A stretch of DNA of 64,000 nucleotides. Source: Alcanivorax sp. S71-1-4 (GTDB taxonomy: Bacteria > Pseudomonadota > Gammaproteobacteria > Pseudomonadales > Alcanivoracaceae). Position 1 is the stretch's first letter; every line of letters starts with the position of its first letter. Shown piece after piece: positions 1 to 9,535 of this stretch. The stretch spans positions 113,049 through 177,048 of the forward strand of contig NZ_AQOR01000006.1 in the NCBI RefSeq assembly GCF_009846755.1, written 5' to 3'. Position numbers and translations under genes: made by a program. The notes under the pieces were generated by a model that saw only the letters and a program-made list of their open reading frames with translations, was not told the DNA's origin and made no database searches.

Positions 1-1221
1 CAGCAATTGCACCTGCTGGGCTTCGAGGATCTGCAGGGCAGCCGCTGGCAGGCAGATCAGGCCGGCACGCTGCAATTGAGGATGCTGATGCGCAGCACCG
101 GCACCCCGATCGAACAGCAGCCGCGCTTTGATCTGGACAACGACAGCGGCACGCTCACCCTGGCCAACGACGACGAAGCCGCCATCACCGGCACCTGGCA
201 GCGCGCGCCCGACGCTGCCGTGCGCCTGCAGGGTCGCATCAGCCTGCCGGACGATTTCAGCATGCCTGCCGACGCCGTGCTGGCCATTACCCTGGAAGAA
301 CAGGACGCCGACGGCCTGCCGGCGGACATCATCCGCCGGCAACTCAGCCGCCCGAAGGCCGGCAGCTATGCCATCGACTATCGCTTTTACCTGACGCCCG
401 CGATGTTCACGGAGCACCCCGGCGCCCGCCTGACCGTGCGCGTGATGGTGGATGGCGCGCTCCAGTACCTTGGCCATGCCGCGGACCTGACCGGCGCCCC
501 GCAGGACAACCTGGATATCGCGCTGGAAGCACTCAATGGCGCCACCTCCGGCCAGCACACCGCCAACGCGCCGCTGCGCACCCTGCACGGCGAATATCGC
601 TATGTGGCCGATGCCGCCGTATTTACCGAATGCGCCAGCGGCAAGCGTTACCCCGTCGCCTACAGTGAAGGCGGGGCAGAACTGGAACGCGCCTTTCTGG
701 CGGCCGAGCGCCCCATCGCCGGCGACGGCCTGCCGCAACCCCTGCTGATGACCGTCACCGGCACCCTGCAGGATGGCCCCGGCATGGAAGAGGGCACCGT
801 GGTGGAGCAACTGTTCGTACAAACCCTGGAGCGCACCCTGCCCGAAGGCAACTGTGCCAACCGTGGCACGGCGACACTGGAAAACACCTACTGGAAACTC
901 ACCCTGCTCGGCAGCCAGCGCGTGCAGACTGCAGAACACCAGCGCGAAGCACACCTGGTGTTGCACGGCCCGGAGAAGCAGGCGCGGGGTAACCTGGGCT
1001 GCAACCAGTTCACCGGCAGCTATGAGTTGGACGGCGACACGCTCACGTTCGGCCCCCTCGCCGCCACCAAGATGGCCTGCGCCGGTGGCATGAATATTGA
1101 AGGCGACTTCAGCGCCGCACTGGACCGGACCCGCCGCGCGCAACTGGATGGCGAGACACTGATCCTGCTCGACGAACGCGGCAAACGCCTGGCGGAATTG
1201 CAGGCCGTCTATCTGTACTGA
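1..1221 (+). CDS. META-domain envelope protein with YbaY-like domain (5' end cut by window)
   Basis: The frame is open from base 1, so the true start and any signal peptide lie upstream. Counting from the TTG at position 7, three blocks are visible. The first, about residues 60-170, resembles the YbaY/YscW family (LxV/LED-type strand pattern ending in a regular 'LTGAPQDN' stretch). The middle block, about 190-285, has a conserved 'HGEYRYVADAAVF' and 'GKRYPVA' pattern often found beside META domains. The C-terminal META (HslJ-like) domain starts at 'NTYWKL' and includes 'GCNQFTGSYELDGDTLTFG' and 'TKMAC'. META proteins are usually outer-membrane or periplasmic and linked to stress or antibiotic tolerance. 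The domain calls are firm; the cellular role is not known from sequence. Confidence 0.8.
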   Translation, partial: QQLHLLGFEDLQGSRWQADQAGTLQLRMLMRSTGTPIEQQPRFDLDNDSGTLTLANDDEAAITGTWQRAPDAAVRLQGRISLPDDFSMPADAVLAITLEEQDADGLPADIIRRQLSRPKAGSYAIDYRFYLTPAMFTEHPGARLTVRVMVDGALQYLGHAADLTGAPQDNLDIALEALNGATSGQHTANAPLRTLHGEYRYVADAAVFTECASGKRYPVAYSEGGAELERAFLAAERPIAGDGLPQPLLMTVTGTLQDGPGMEEGTVVEQLFVQTLERTLPEGNCANRGTATLENTYWKLTLLGSQRVQTAEHQREAHLVLHGPEKQARGNLGCNQFTGSYELDGDTLTFGPLAATKMACAGGMNIEGDFSAALDRTRRAQLDGETLILLDERGKRLAELQAVYLY

Positions 1222-1269
1222 CCAGACTGGCGGGCCTGTCCTGATTGCTCACCTGAACGGAGAGATGCA

Positions 1270-1974
1270 ATGCCCCGCGCGCTGATTCTCAAGCATGTGC
1301 CTTTCGAAGGCCCGGCCGCCATCGGCGACTGGCTGGCCAGCGAAGGCTTTGAGACCCGCACCCTGCTGCTGTCCGAGCCGCACACCCTGCCGGCGCTGGA
1401 CGAGATTGACTGGTTGATCGTGATGGGCGGCCCGATGGGCGCCAACGATGAAGCCACCTGCCCCTGGATGGCCGACGAAAAGCGCCTGATCCGCGACGCC
1501 ATCGAGCACGGACGCACGGTGGTCGGCGTTTGCCTGGGCGCGCAACTGATCGCCAGCGTGCTGGGCGCGCCGGTCACCCGCAACCCGGTGCCGGAAATCG
1601 GCTGGTTCCCGATCCAGCCGACCGTGGACTGCCCGCAGGAGATCAGCCTGCTGTTTCGCGACATGCCGAAAGTGCTGCACTGGCATGGCGACACCTTTGC
1701 CCTGCCGGACGGAGCACGCCACCTGTTTGCCAGCGAAGCCTGTGTCAACCAGGGTTACCTGTATGCAGAGCGCGTGCTCGGCCTGCAATGCCATCTGGAG
1801 TGCGATGCCGACACCCTGGCTGGCCTGTGCGACCACTGCGCCGACGAACTGACACCCGGCACCTGGGTGCAGGACGCCGAGACACTGCAGGCGGTGTCCG
1901 ACCTCGCCCTCGCGTCACTGCACGAGCGCCTGTTTGCCTTGCTGGCACTGCTGCCCCGCGAGCGGACGCCCTGA
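1270..1974 (+). CDS. Class I glutamine amidotransferase (GATase1) domain protein
   Basis: A 234-aa single-domain glutamine amidotransferase, probably cytoplasmic. The nucleophile elbow 'GVCLGAQ' places Cys88, and 'CHLE' supplies His175 and Glu177, completing the triad. An oxyanion-type 'VMGGPMGA' lies near residues 50-57. It resembles the GMP-synthase-like stand-alone GATases (YbiB/GuaA-like COG0518) that lack a synthase domain, so the acceptor substrate cannot be told. GGAGAG sits a few bases before the ATG. It follows the META-domain gene by 48 bp on the same strand and may be co-transcribed. Confidence 0.88.
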   Translation: MPRALILKHVPFEGPAAIGDWLASEGFETRTLLLSEPHTLPALDEIDWLIVMGGPMGANDEATCPWMADEKRLIRDAIEHGRTVVGVCLGAQLIASVLGAPVTRNPVPEIGWFPIQPTVDCPQEISLLFRDMPKVLHWHGDTFALPDGARHLFASEACVNQGYLYAERVLGLQCHLECDADTLAGLCDHCADELTPGTWVQDAETLQAVSDLALASLHERLFALLALLPRERTP

Positions 1975-2213
1975 TCACACCAGAAAAACGCGACACACAT
2001 CACACAATGACATCTGGCCCCTCGCCATCACGCGTGGCATAACCTGTCGACACCAGCCCGGCGGCTTCGGCCATCGGCACCTGGCAGCACAGGCATGTGC
2101 ACGGCCGCGTCCGACGCCGTCGCGGCATCAGCACAGGGCGGGACGCCCTGCATGATCGATCGATAAAATCGGCGGCCAAAAAGCCGACCCATAAAAAAAC
2201 GAGGAAATTTGCC

Positions 2214-2960
2214 ATGTCATGGCTTGCCTGGGGGGCCACGCTGGCCGGCGGGGCGGCGGCTTTTTTTTATCTGGGCGTACCGCTGCTGGTACGTGGCAGC
2301 CAGTGGCTGCCGGCACAGTATCGGCTCCAGCCGTTGCCATTTGATGACTACATCGGCCTGCAGACGGGCACACACCAACAGCATGTGAACCTGCTGCGCG
2401 CACGCGGTTTTGAAGTGGTGACATTCCTGTCCCCCACACTGATGGTGGATGCCGCAGTCACCCTGCTGCGCCATCCGGTCCGCCACAGCCTGTGCAGCGT
2501 GGCCACGCTGTCGAATACACAGATGGTGCTCGACTACGTGGAGCTGGTGCGCAGCTGGGACAACGGCGCCATGCTGGTGATGAACAACAGCACCGTACCG
2601 AACCCGTTCCCTGAAGACCCCGCGCGGCTGCAATGCCGCCTGCCCGGCACACCGCCGGACCAGCTGTACGACCTGTTCGACATGACCGAGCGCTATCTGA
2701 CCCGCGCACGCGGCCTCACCGTACGGGAGGTGCCGAAAGAGCAGGTGTCGGAATTCGTCGCCCGCTATCTGCAACACGAAGCCGAGCGCATGACCGCGCT
2801 CGGTTATTTCGCCGCGCCGGAGCAGGGCCGGCGCCAGTGCACACTCAAGGGCGCCTGCCTGATGACCTGGCAGGCGCTGTGGCCGTTCAAGGGCTGGATC
2901 GAATACCGGCACCGGCAAGCGGTCAATCAGCTACTGGCGCTGGCACGCAACAGCCTCTGA
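2214..2960 (+). CDS. Unknown protein with N-terminal membrane anchor
   Basis: A 248-aa protein. The start is set at the ATG preceded by GAGG with 7-nt spacing; a longer reading from 2097 has no ribosome site. Residues 4-27 form one hydrophobic segment ('TLAGGAAAFFYLGVPLL'), and the rest looks soluble with scattered Cys. No catalytic motif or family is recognisable. An atcgatcgat palindrome and a run of A lie in the 239-bp leader, which has no other gene. It ends in a hairpin shared with the convergent cobQ gene. Confidence 0.7.
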   Translation: MSWLAWGATLAGGAAAFFYLGVPLLVRGSQWLPAQYRLQPLPFDDYIGLQTGTHQQHVNLLRARGFEVVTFLSPTLMVDAAVTLLRHPVRHSLCSVATLSNTQMVLDYVELVRSWDNGAMLVMNNSTVPNPFPEDPARLQCRLPGTPPDQLYDLFDMTERYLTRARGLTVREVPKEQVSEFVARYLQHEAERMTALGYFAAPEQGRRQCTLKGACLMTWQALWPFKGWIEYRHRQAVNQLLALARNSL

Positions 2961-2974
2961 CAGGCTGTCAGAGG
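2954..2974. terminator. Perfect hairpin spanning both convergent stop codons
   Basis: CCTCTGACA-GGC-TGTCAGAGG is a 9-bp perfect stem with a 3-nt loop. The TGA of the forward gene (2958-2960) lies in the left arm and the TGA of cobQ (2968-2970, reverse) in the right arm. There is no T-run, so it is terminator-like rather than a classic intrinsic terminator. Confidence 0.5.
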
Positions 2975-4419
2975 CCCAGGCAACGATCCAGCCAAGCCGT
3001 GTCCAGGTGCGCCGCCACGGTGTCCGCCAGCCGGTCGAGCTGTTGTTCGCGGTGAGCGCGATAATCCGGTGCCGTCGCAGCGCGCAGGCCCAGCCGCGAC
3101 AACAGCGCGGCGCAAGCCTGCGGCGTATCGAACAGGCCGTGCATATAAGTACCAAGCACCTGCCCGTCCTCACTGACGGCGCCGTCGTCACGGCCCGCGT
3201 CGGTACGCATCAGTGGACGTGCCAACGCCGGCCCTTCGCTGACGCCATTGTGGATTTCGTAGCCGGCAAAGGGCGCCCCCTCCGGCACGATCAGGCCGGT
3301 CATCTGGCGCAACTGCTTGCCTGCGACCATGCGCGTGCGCAACGGCAGCAGCCCGAGCCCCGGCGTGCTGCCGGGGGCGCCTTCCAGCCCGTCCGGGTCG
3401 TCCACACTCTCGCCCAGCATCTGGAAACCGCCGCAAATTCCCAGCACACGCCCGCCATAGCGCAGATGACGCCGGATGACCTCCTCCCAGCCCTGCGCGC
3501 GCAGCCAGTCCAGATCAGCGCGTGTGTGTTTGCTGCCCGGCAGAATGATCACGTCCGCCGGCGGCACCGGCTGGTCGGGACCGACGAACGTCAGCGCCAC
3601 CTGCGGGTGCAGGCGCAACGGATCAAAATCGGTGTGGTTGCTGATCCGTGGCAGGACCGGCACCACCACCCTCAATGCCCCGGCACCGGCCTCGGTCATC
3701 GGTATGCCCAGGCTGTCTTCTGCATCCAGCAGCAGCCCGTGCAGATACGGCAGCACCCCCAGCACAGGTTTGCCGGTGCGCGCGGTGAGCCAGTCCAGCC
3801 CGCTGTTCAGCAAAGACAGGTCGCCACGAAAACGGTTGATGACAAAGCCGAGCGTGCGCGCCTGTTCTGACCCGGACAGCAGCGCCAGCGTACCGACCAG
3901 TTGCGCGAACACACCGCCGCGATCAATGTCGCCCACCAACAGCACCGGGCAGTCGGCCATTTCGGCAAAGCCCATGTTGGCGATGTCGTTGTCGCGCAGA
4001 TTGATTTCCGCCGGGCTGCCTGCGCCTTCGGCGATGATCACGTCATAGCGGGCGGCCAAGGCCTGCCAGCCTTCACGCACGGCGTACATCGCCTCGCGTT
4101 TGTAGGCGTGGTAATCCAGCGCCTGCATGGTGCCGATCACCTGCCCGCGCAGGATCACCTGCGCACCGCAATCCGTCTGCGGTTTCAGTAATACCGGGTT
4201 CATGTCCGAATGCGGCGGCACGCCGCAGGCCATGGCCTGCAATGCCGTGGAACGGCCGATCTCCCCGCCGTCCACCGTCACGGCACTGTTGAGCGCCATG
4301 TTCTGTGGCTTGAACGGCGCCACCGACACACCCCGCCGGGCCAGATAGCGGCACAGTGCCGCAACGACCGTGCTTTTTCCGGCATCCGACGTGGTGCCCT
4401 GAATCATCAGTGTCGGCAT
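2968..4419 (-). CDS. cobQ: Cobyric acid synthase CobQ
   Basis: Glutamine-dependent amidation of the b, d, e and g side chains of adenosylcobyrinate diamide to give adenosylcobyric acid. The 483-aa length is typical. The N-terminal P-loop-type motif '[10 protein letters not shown]' spans residues 8-17 (dethiobiotin-synthetase-like fold). The C-terminal GATase domain has '[10 protein letters not shown]' with nucleophile Cys329 and a late 'YMHGLFD' His. The chosen ATG has AAGGAG seven bases upstream; the frame is open further but with no start signal. It is divergent from the CNNM-family gene. Since no corrin-ring genes are in the window, CobQ here probably serves salvage or a pathway encoded elsewhere. 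Confidence 0.96.
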   Translation of the reverse strand: MPTLMIQGTTSDAGKSTVVAALCRYLARRGVSVAPFKPQNMALNSAVTVDGGEIGRSTALQAMACGVPPHSDMNPVLLKPQTDCGAQVILRGQVIGTMQALDYHAYKREAMYAVREGWQALAARYDVIIAEGAGSPAEINLRDNDIANMGFAEMADCPVLLVGDIDRGGVFAQLVGTLALLSGSEQARTLGFVINRFRGDLSLLNSGLDWLTARTGKPVLGVLPYLHGLLLDAEDSLGIPMTEAGAGALRVVVPVLPRISNHTDFDPLRLHPQVALTFVGPDQPVPPADVIILPGSKHTRADLDWLRAQGWEEVIRRHLRYGGRVLGICGGFQMLGESVDDPDGLEGAPGSTPGLGLLPLRTRMVAGKQLRQMTGLIVPEGAPFAGYEIHNGVSEGPALARPLMRTDAGRDDGAVSEDGQVLGTYMHGLFDTPQACAALLSRLGLRAATAPDYRAHREQQLDRLADTVAAHLDTAWLDRCLGL

Positions 4420-4509
4420 GGCCGCTCCTTGGCAAAAAACGGATTGTAATGCACCATCAAAGTCCCTCAACACCTCCGCCGCGCGTGCCAAACACGGTGC
4501 GGCCACCTC

Positions 4510-5814
4510 ATGGAATTCTTGCTGATCCTGTTTCTGATCGTTCTCAACGGTGTCTTTGCGATGTCTGAAATCGCGGTCGTCTCCGCGCGCAAGGCACGGC
4601 TGCAAATCCGGGCCGACGAAGGCCACAGCAGTGCCAACGCGGTACTGGCCCTGCAGGAGAAACCTGCCGGCTTCTTCTCCACCATCCAGGTGGGCATTAC
4701 CTCGATCGGTATTCTCAGTGGCGCGGTGGGTGAAAACGCCCTGGCCGGGCCGATCAATGACATGCTGTCCACGGTGCCGGCGCTGGCGCCCTACAGCCGC
4801 GGCCTGTCACTGGCCCTGGTCGTGGCACTGATCACGTACCTGTCCGTGGTGGTCGGCGAACTGGTGCCCAAACGGCTCGCGTTGCTGGCACCGGAAACCA
4901 TCGCCGGGCTGATTGCCCGGCCAATGAGCTGGCTGTCCAGCATTGCCCGGCCGCTGGTCTGGCTGCTGTCGCGCTCCAGCGACCTGCTGATGCGCCTGCT
5001 CGGCGCCCGCCCGAACGAAGAACCACCAGTGTCGGATGAAGAAATCAAGGTGCTGATGGAACAGGGCGCGGAAGCCGGCGTGTTTCATGTCAGCGAGCAG
5101 ACACTGGTGTCGAACGTGCTGCGCCTGGACGAACAGAGCGTCAACGAAATCATGACGCCGCGCAAAGATGTCTATTACATCGACCTGAACAGCGGCGAAG
5201 ACGTGATTCACCAACGCATCATCAGCAGCCCGCATTCGCGCATCCTGGTGTGCGAGGGCGGGCTGGAACATATCGTCGGCGTGCTGCGCACCAATGATCT
5301 GGTCAAGCGCGTCCTGGCCGGCGAGGCCACCGATGTGCGCGCCGTGATGCGGCCGCCGGTCTATATTCCGGAGTCCATCACCTCCACCAGCCTGTTCGAA
5401 CAGTTTCGTCAGACGCGTGCGCAACTGGCCTGCATCGTGGACGAATACGGCGACCTCACCGGCATCGTGACGGTCACCGACGTGCTGGAGGCCATCGTGG
5501 GCGACATGCCGGAAGAAGACCAGGACGACGCACCGGAAATGGTGCAGCGCGGCGACGGCAGCTGGCTGGTGGACGGCACCATGACCATCCAGCGCTTCAA
5601 GCAGGCGTTCGATCTCAGCCGCCTGGATGACGAAGCCGAGGACGAGTACTACACCATGGGCGGTTTTGCCATGCACCGGCTTGGCCGCGTGCCGGCGGTG
5701 GCCGACACCTTTGTCTGCGCCGAGATGGAATTCGAAGTGATGGACATGGACCGCAGCCGCGTCGACAAGCTGCTGGTGACCCGACGCCCGACCACACCGG
5801 CGGCGGACACCTGA
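4510..5814 (+). CDS. CNNM/CorC-type membrane protein with CBS pair (hemolysin family)
   Basis: A 434-aa inner-membrane protein. Residues 1 to about 190 form the DUF21/CNNM transmembrane domain, starting '[20 protein letters not shown]'. Residues about 205-330 are a CBS pair ('[11 protein letters not shown]', '[22 protein letters not shown]'). Residues about 345-425 are the CorC/HlyC domain ('DGTMTIQRF', '[15 protein letters not shown]'). Family members are associated with Mg/Co ion efflux or homeostasis. The name 'hemolysin' is historical. Its place inside a cobalamin locus is interesting because of cobalt, but CNNM genes are widespread and this may be chance. Confidence 0.9.
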   Translation: MEFLLILFLIVLNGVFAMSEIAVVSARKARLQIRADEGHSSANAVLALQEKPAGFFSTIQVGITSIGILSGAVGENALAGPINDMLSTVPALAPYSRGLSLALVVALITYLSVVVGELVPKRLALLAPETIAGLIARPMSWLSSIARPLVWLLSRSSDLLMRLLGARPNEEPPVSDEEIKVLMEQGAEAGVFHVSEQTLVSNVLRLDEQSVNEIMTPRKDVYYIDLNSGEDVIHQRIISSPHSRILVCEGGLEHIVGVLRTNDLVKRVLAGEATDVRAVMRPPVYIPESITSTSLFEQFRQTRAQLACIVDEYGDLTGIVTVTDVLEAIVGDMPEEDQDDAPEMVQRGDGSWLVDGTMTIQRFKQAFDLSRLDDEAEDEYYTMGGFAMHRLGRVPAVADTFVCAEMEFEVMDMDRSRVDKLLVTRRPTTPAADT

Positions 5815-5818
5815 GTCA

Positions 5819-6430
5819 CTACAGCTCAATGCCTTTCTGCGCCTTGACGCCCTGGTCTGCGAAGGCGTGCTTGATCACTTTCATTTCGGTGACGGTGTCA
5901 GCAATGTCGATCAACTCGCGCGGGGCGTAACGCCCCGTAACCACTACGTGCTGCATCGGTGGCCGCTGCATCAGGTCGTCAAGCACGCGATCCAGATCCA
6001 GATACTCGTAGCGCAGCGCGATGTTCAGTTCGTCCAGCAATACCAATTGATAAGCCGGGTCGCTGAGCATGCGCCGCGCCACTTCCCAGGCGGCGTGTGC
6101 CACCGCCACATCACGCTCCCGGTCCTGCGTGTCCCAGGTATAGCCCTCGCCCATGACGTGGTAATCCACGCCCGGCAGATGACGGAAAAACGCTTCCTCG
6201 CCGGTGGAAAAACTGCCCTTGATGAACTGCACCACACCGACCTTCATGCCGTGGCCCAGTGAGCGCGCCAGCATGCCGAACCCGGAGCTGCTCTTGCCCT
6301 TGCCCGGCCCGGTGAGCACCAGCAGCACGCCCTGTTCTTTCTGCGCGCGGGCAATACGCTCGCGCATGATCTCCTGTTTGCGCGCCATGCGCTGCGCATG
6401 GCGTGCCGGGGTTTTCGCATCGTCGCGCAT
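5819..6430 (-). CDS. cobO: Cob(I)alamin adenosyltransferase (CobO/BtuR type)
   Basis: Transfers the 5'-deoxyadenosyl group of ATP to cob(I)alamin or corrinoid precursors. The 203-aa length fits the CobA/CobO/BtuR family. The nucleotide-binding loop 'GPGKGKSSS' lies at residues 41-49, followed by 'KVGVVQFIKG' and the family pattern 'LVLLDELNIALRYEYLD'. The N-terminus is basic and rich in Arg/Lys, as in BtuR. AAGGAG precedes the ATG. The gene lies 12 bp downstream of btuD on the same strand and very likely shares its transcript, coupling uptake to adenosylation. Confidence 0.95.
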   Translation of the reverse strand: MRDDAKTPARHAQRMARKQEIMRERIARAQKEQGVLLVLTGPGKGKSSSGFGMLARSLGHGMKVGVVQFIKGSFSTGEEAFFRHLPGVDYHVMGEGYTWDTQDRERDVAVAHAAWEVARRMLSDPAYQLVLLDELNIALRYEYLDLDRVLDDLMQRPPMQHVVVTGRYAPRELIDIADTVTEMKVIKHAFADQGVKAQKGIEL

Positions 6431-6442
6431 TCTGGCTCCTTG

Positions 6443-7216
6443 TCATCGGCCCGGCACGAACACACGCGTGCCATCGATTTCCGTGGTCAACAGCGGCTGA
6501 CCGTACAAACGCGACAGCGCCTCCGGTACCAGCATGGTTTGCGCCGGCCCGAAGCAGGCTTCGCCGTCCGGGTACAGCAGCAGAATGTGATCACACCAGC
6601 GCGCCGCAAGGTTGAGATCGTGCAGGCACAGCAGCACGCCGCAACCGGCCGCCGCCTGCTCCGCCAACAGCGCCATGACCGCCACCTGATGGTGCAGGTC
6701 CAGATGATTGGTCGGTTCATCGGCGAGCCACACGCTCGGCGTCTGCGCCAGCGCCGTCGCAATCGCCACGCGTTGGCGTTCACCGCCGGAGAGCGTGGCG
6801 AGCAGGCGCTGCGCAAGATGCGCCACCGACAGGCTGGCCAGTGCAGCGCGGGCGATGGCGATATCCTCCGCGCCCTCCATCTGCCAGGGCGACAGCCACG
6901 GGTGGCGCCCGATCAGCGCGGTTTCCATGACCGTGGCCGGGAACCCTTCATGGCGCTCCTGAAACACCACCGCCAGTTCACGGGCCAGCGCCCGACGGCG
7001 CCAGCCGGCCATTTCCTTTCCACGTACCCGGACGTCACCCTGGCGCGGCACGCGCAAGCCGGCCAGCGTGTGCAGCAGGGTGGTCTTGCCAGCACCGTTG
7101 GGGCCGAGCACGCCCCACACCTGCCCGGGCCGGATGGCGATATCCAGCGCGCGCCCATCGGCACGGCCGGGAATGTCGATCACCAGTTGGCGGGCCTCCA
7201 GCAGCGGTGCGTCCAT
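6443..7216 (-). CDS. btuD: Cobalamin ABC transporter ATP-binding protein (BtuD-like)
   Basis: ATPase of a FecCD-family importer, 257 aa. Walker A 'GPNGAGKT' is at residues 38-45, the ABC signature 'LSGGERQ' at 142-148, and Walker B 'VWLADEP' about 162-168 with the following 'TNHLD'. The start is the ATG that overlaps the btuC stop in a TGATG, which argues for translational coupling; a longer reading into btuC has no support. Placement between btuC/btuF and cobO makes vitamin B12 or cobinamide the likely substrate. A haem or siderophore transporter would look similar, so the call rests on context. Confidence 0.9.
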   Translation of the reverse strand: MDAPLLEARQLVIDIPGRADGRALDIAIRPGQVWGVLGPNGAGKTTLLHTLAGLRVPRQGDVRVRGKEMAGWRRRALARELAVVFQERHEGFPATVMETALIGRHPWLSPWQMEGAEDIAIARAALASLSVAHLAQRLLATLSGGERQRVAIATALAQTPSVWLADEPTNHLDLHHQVAVMALLAEQAAAGCGVLLCLHDLNLAARWCDHILLLYPDGEACFGPAQTMLVPEALSRLYGQPLLTTEIDGTRVFVPGR

Positions 7217-8193
7217 CAGCGGCTCCGGTACAACAGCCAGAGAAACGTCGGCACACCGATCAGCGCCGTTATCACGCCGACCGGCAACTGCTCCGGCGCA
7301 ATCAGCGTGCGCGAAAACGTGTCCGCGCACGTCAGCAGCATGCCGCCGGCCAGCGCCGACGCCGGCAGGATCACCCGCTGGTCATTGCCCAGCACCAGCC
7401 TCAACATGTGCGGCACGATCAGGCCGACAAACCCGACCGACCCGGCCGTCGTCACCGCCATCGCCGTCAGCAGGCTGGCGACCACATACACACCGCGCTC
7501 CAGCGTCTTCACCGGCACGCCGAGCGCCGCCGCCTGCAACGGCCCCCGCGCCAGCACATTCAGGCTGCGGCCGGCCGGCACAGCCAGCAGCACAACAATC
7601 AGCAGCACACCCGTTGCCGGCCACGGGCTGCGGGCATAACTGAGATCGCCCATCAGCCAGTACAGCATGCCGGGCAGGCGTTCCGCCGGCCCGATCGCCA
7701 GCATGAAACTGATCAGCGCGCCCCACCCTGCCGCGACCACCACTCCCGTCAGCAACAGCCGCGCCGGTGTCCAGCTCCCGGTGCCCTGGGCAAGCCCGAA
7801 CACCAGCAGCGCGGACAACAATGCCCCGGCGAACGCACTGCCGGACACCAGGGCAGCGCCGGCACCCAGCAACATTGCCCCCAGTGCCCCGACCGCCGCA
7901 CCGCCCGACAAACCGAGCACATACGGGTCCGCCAGGGGATTGCGCAACAGCACCTGCATCAGCGCACCCGCCAGCGCCAGCAGGCCGCCGGTGGCAAACG
8001 CCGCCAGCGCGCGTGGCGCGCGCAGTTCCAGCAACAGGGTGCGGTGCAGCGGATCGCCCTCGCCGCGCAGCACCGCCCAGATATCCGCCGGCGGGATGGT
8101 GACACTGCCCACCGCCACGGCGACCACCAGCGCCAGCAGCGACGCACCGCACAACGCCAGCAACGGCCAGGCGATACGGCGCTCAATCAGCAT
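7216..8193 (-). CDS. btuC: Cobalamin ABC transporter permease (BtuC/FecCD family)
   Basis: A polytopic permease of about 325 aa with many hydrophobic segments. The family hallmark 'RNPLADPYVLGLSGGAA' appears about residues 85-101, and 'GLIVPHMLRL' near 260. Translation may begin at ATG 8193 or at GTG 8196 directly before it. The start overlaps the 3' end of btuF by about 10 bp, and the stop overlaps the btuD start by 1 nt, so btuF-btuC-btuD-cobO reads as one operon. If btuF is truly broken, coupling of translation into btuC may be weakened. Confidence 0.92.
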   Translation of the reverse strand: MLIERRIAWPLLALCGASLLALVVAVAVGSVTIPPADIWAVLRGEGDPLHRTLLLELRAPRALAAFATGGLLALAGALMQVLLRNPLADPYVLGLSGGAAVGALGAMLLGAGAALVSGSAFAGALLSALLVFGLAQGTGSWTPARLLLTGVVVAAGWGALISFMLAIGPAERLPGMLYWLMGDLSYARSPWPATGVLLIVVLLAVPAGRSLNVLARGPLQAAALGVPVKTLERGVYVVASLLTAMAVTTAGSVGFVGLIVPHMLRLVLGNDQRVILPASALAGGMLLTCADTFSRTLIAPEQLPVGVITALIGVPTFLWLLYRSR

Positions 8194-9057
8194 CACGCAC
8201 CGCCTGCAGTTGCCCGCACAAGGTGCGCGTGCCGGTCAGCAATCGCACCGTGGGGCGCTGCAATGTGGACGGCGGAATGAAAAACAGATGGTCTTCCCGC
8301 ACCGCCTGCAACTCCGGATAGCGGCGCCAGGCCTCTACCCAGCCATGGTCATCTTCCCCCATGCCGCCGGCGACAATCGCCTGCGGGTTTGCCGCCAGCA
8401 CGGCTTCGATATCCAGCGTGGGTGTGAGCCGCGACAACTCGCCGAACACGTTGACGCCGCCGCACAGCCGCATCGCTTCGCTGATAAAGTGCGTCGCGTT
8501 GACGGTCATCAGCGGATCGTTCCAGATCTGATAGAACAACGTCACCGGATCGGCGTCCTGATACTGCTGCCGAAGCGCCTGCACGGCGTGACCGAATGCA
8601 TCGCCCGCCGCATCACCGGTCTGCTCCGTGCCGGCCAGCCGCTTGACGTGATGTCGGCAAAACGGCGCGGCTCGGTGTGGTAGACCGGAATACCCAGGCG
8701 CACCAACTGGTCCACCTGCTCACGAGGATTGCCGCTGCGCCAGGCGATGACGAGATCGGGCCTGAGCGTCAGCAACGTTTCCAGATCGAGGCGGTTATAG
8801 CTGCCCACGCGGGGGATTGCGTTGGCCGCCGGTGGGTAGTCACTGAAGCTGACCGCCCCCACCACCTGCTCTCCGGCACCGGCATCGAACAGCAGCTCCG
8901 TCGCACCGGGTGACAGCGACACAATGCGTTGTGCCGGCGCAGCCACGCACACTTCGCGCTGCAGGTCATCCACCACACAACGCGGCATGGCCGGCGCTGC
9001 CACGGCCAGGGCCGGCAGCAGCCCCGCCAGCAGCAGGGTACGGATGATCATGTTCAT
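8183..9057 (-). pseudogene. btuF: btuF, periplasmic cobalamin-binding protein, interrupted by a frameshift
   Basis: The N-terminal frame starts at ATG 9057 with AGGA upstream. It gives a signal peptide ('LLLAGLLPALAVAA') and BtuF-like sequence ('RIVSLSPGATELLFDAGAG', 'LDLETLLTLRPDLVIAW') up to 'RRFADIT'. Near 8645-8650 the homology jumps to another frame ('VKRLAGTEQTGDAAGDAF', then 'TLFYQIWNDPLMTV' and 'GGVNVFGEL') and continues to the TGA at 8183-8185. One base is missing (or two are extra) relative to an intact gene. The site is not in a homopolymer, so a real mutation is plausible, but a sequencing or assembly error cannot be excluded. Intact, the product would deliver B12 to BtuCD. Confidence 0.85.
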
Positions 9058-9090
9058 AGGCGTTTCCTGTGTCCGGGCCGGCACCGCCTG

Positions 9091-9119
9091 ATGACAAGCA
9101 GCACGACACACCCTAAGAT
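9091..9119 (+). promoter_or_regulatory. Putative sigma-70 promoter of the btuB riboswitch transcript
   Basis: ATGACA (9091-9096) and TAAGAT (9114-9119) are separated by 17 bp, matching the -35/-10 consensus at 5 of 6 and 4 of 6. The predicted start near 9126 lies shortly before the riboswitch. It also lies inside the divergent spacer upstream of btuF. Confidence 0.5.
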
Positions 9120-9159
9120 GCCCCGCATCGGCGCGCCCGTCAGGACGCGCTCGACAGAA

Positions 9160-9364
9160 TCTGTCCGTGGCAGGTGTCCCGGCGGCCGTCAGGCCGAGGG
9201 ATGAAACTGGGAAGCTGGTGCAACACCAGCGCTGCCCCCGCAACGGTGATCGGTTCAGGTCGCACAGGCTGTTTGTTCAGCCAGCCACTGCGCAAGGCGC
9301 GGGAAGGCGTGTGTACCGGGATGCTCACGCATCCGACCGTCAGCCCGGAGACCGGCCTGCCACC
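9160..9364 (+). ncRNA. Cobalamin riboswitch (AdoCbl, btuB class)
   Basis: Characteristic conserved blocks appear in order. There is a GGTGTCCC-type opening, then GAGGGATGAAACTGGGAAGCTGGTG (9195-9220), GCTGCCCCCGCAACGGTGA (9231-9249), the B12 box GCCACTG at 9284-9290, a variable hairpin, and GCCCGGAGACCGGCCTGCC (9343-9361). It lies on the same strand as btuB, with about 170 nt to the start codon. Known behaviour of the class: adenosylcobalamin binding represses expression. A further 8-bp hairpin, GGTTTTCC-CTGC-GGAAAACC (9466-9485), lies between the aptamer and the btuB ribosome site and may belong to the expression platform. Confidence 0.95.
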
Positions 9365-9535
9365 GGCTATCGTCGCGAACGCGGTGGGCTTTCGCGCGGG
9401 GTTTCTGCCGCGGCCGGTGCATGATACCGGCGTTTTCGGACCCTTTGATAGCTGCAAATGCTACGGGTTTTCCCTGCGGAAAACCTGCGGCGACGCTTTG
9501 CCTGTCATCACGGGAAACTGGAAGGGGAACGGAAC

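Noticed and set aside
7207..8280. A 357-residue frame opposite btuC and btuD
   Set aside because: Gln/His/Arg-rich shadow typical of antisense over membrane-protein genes.
9058..9160. A second cobalamin riboswitch serving the btuF-btuC-btuD-cobO operon on the minus strand
   Set aside because: The B12 box and core motifs read only on the plus strand, and the minus-strand leader is too short for an aptamer.
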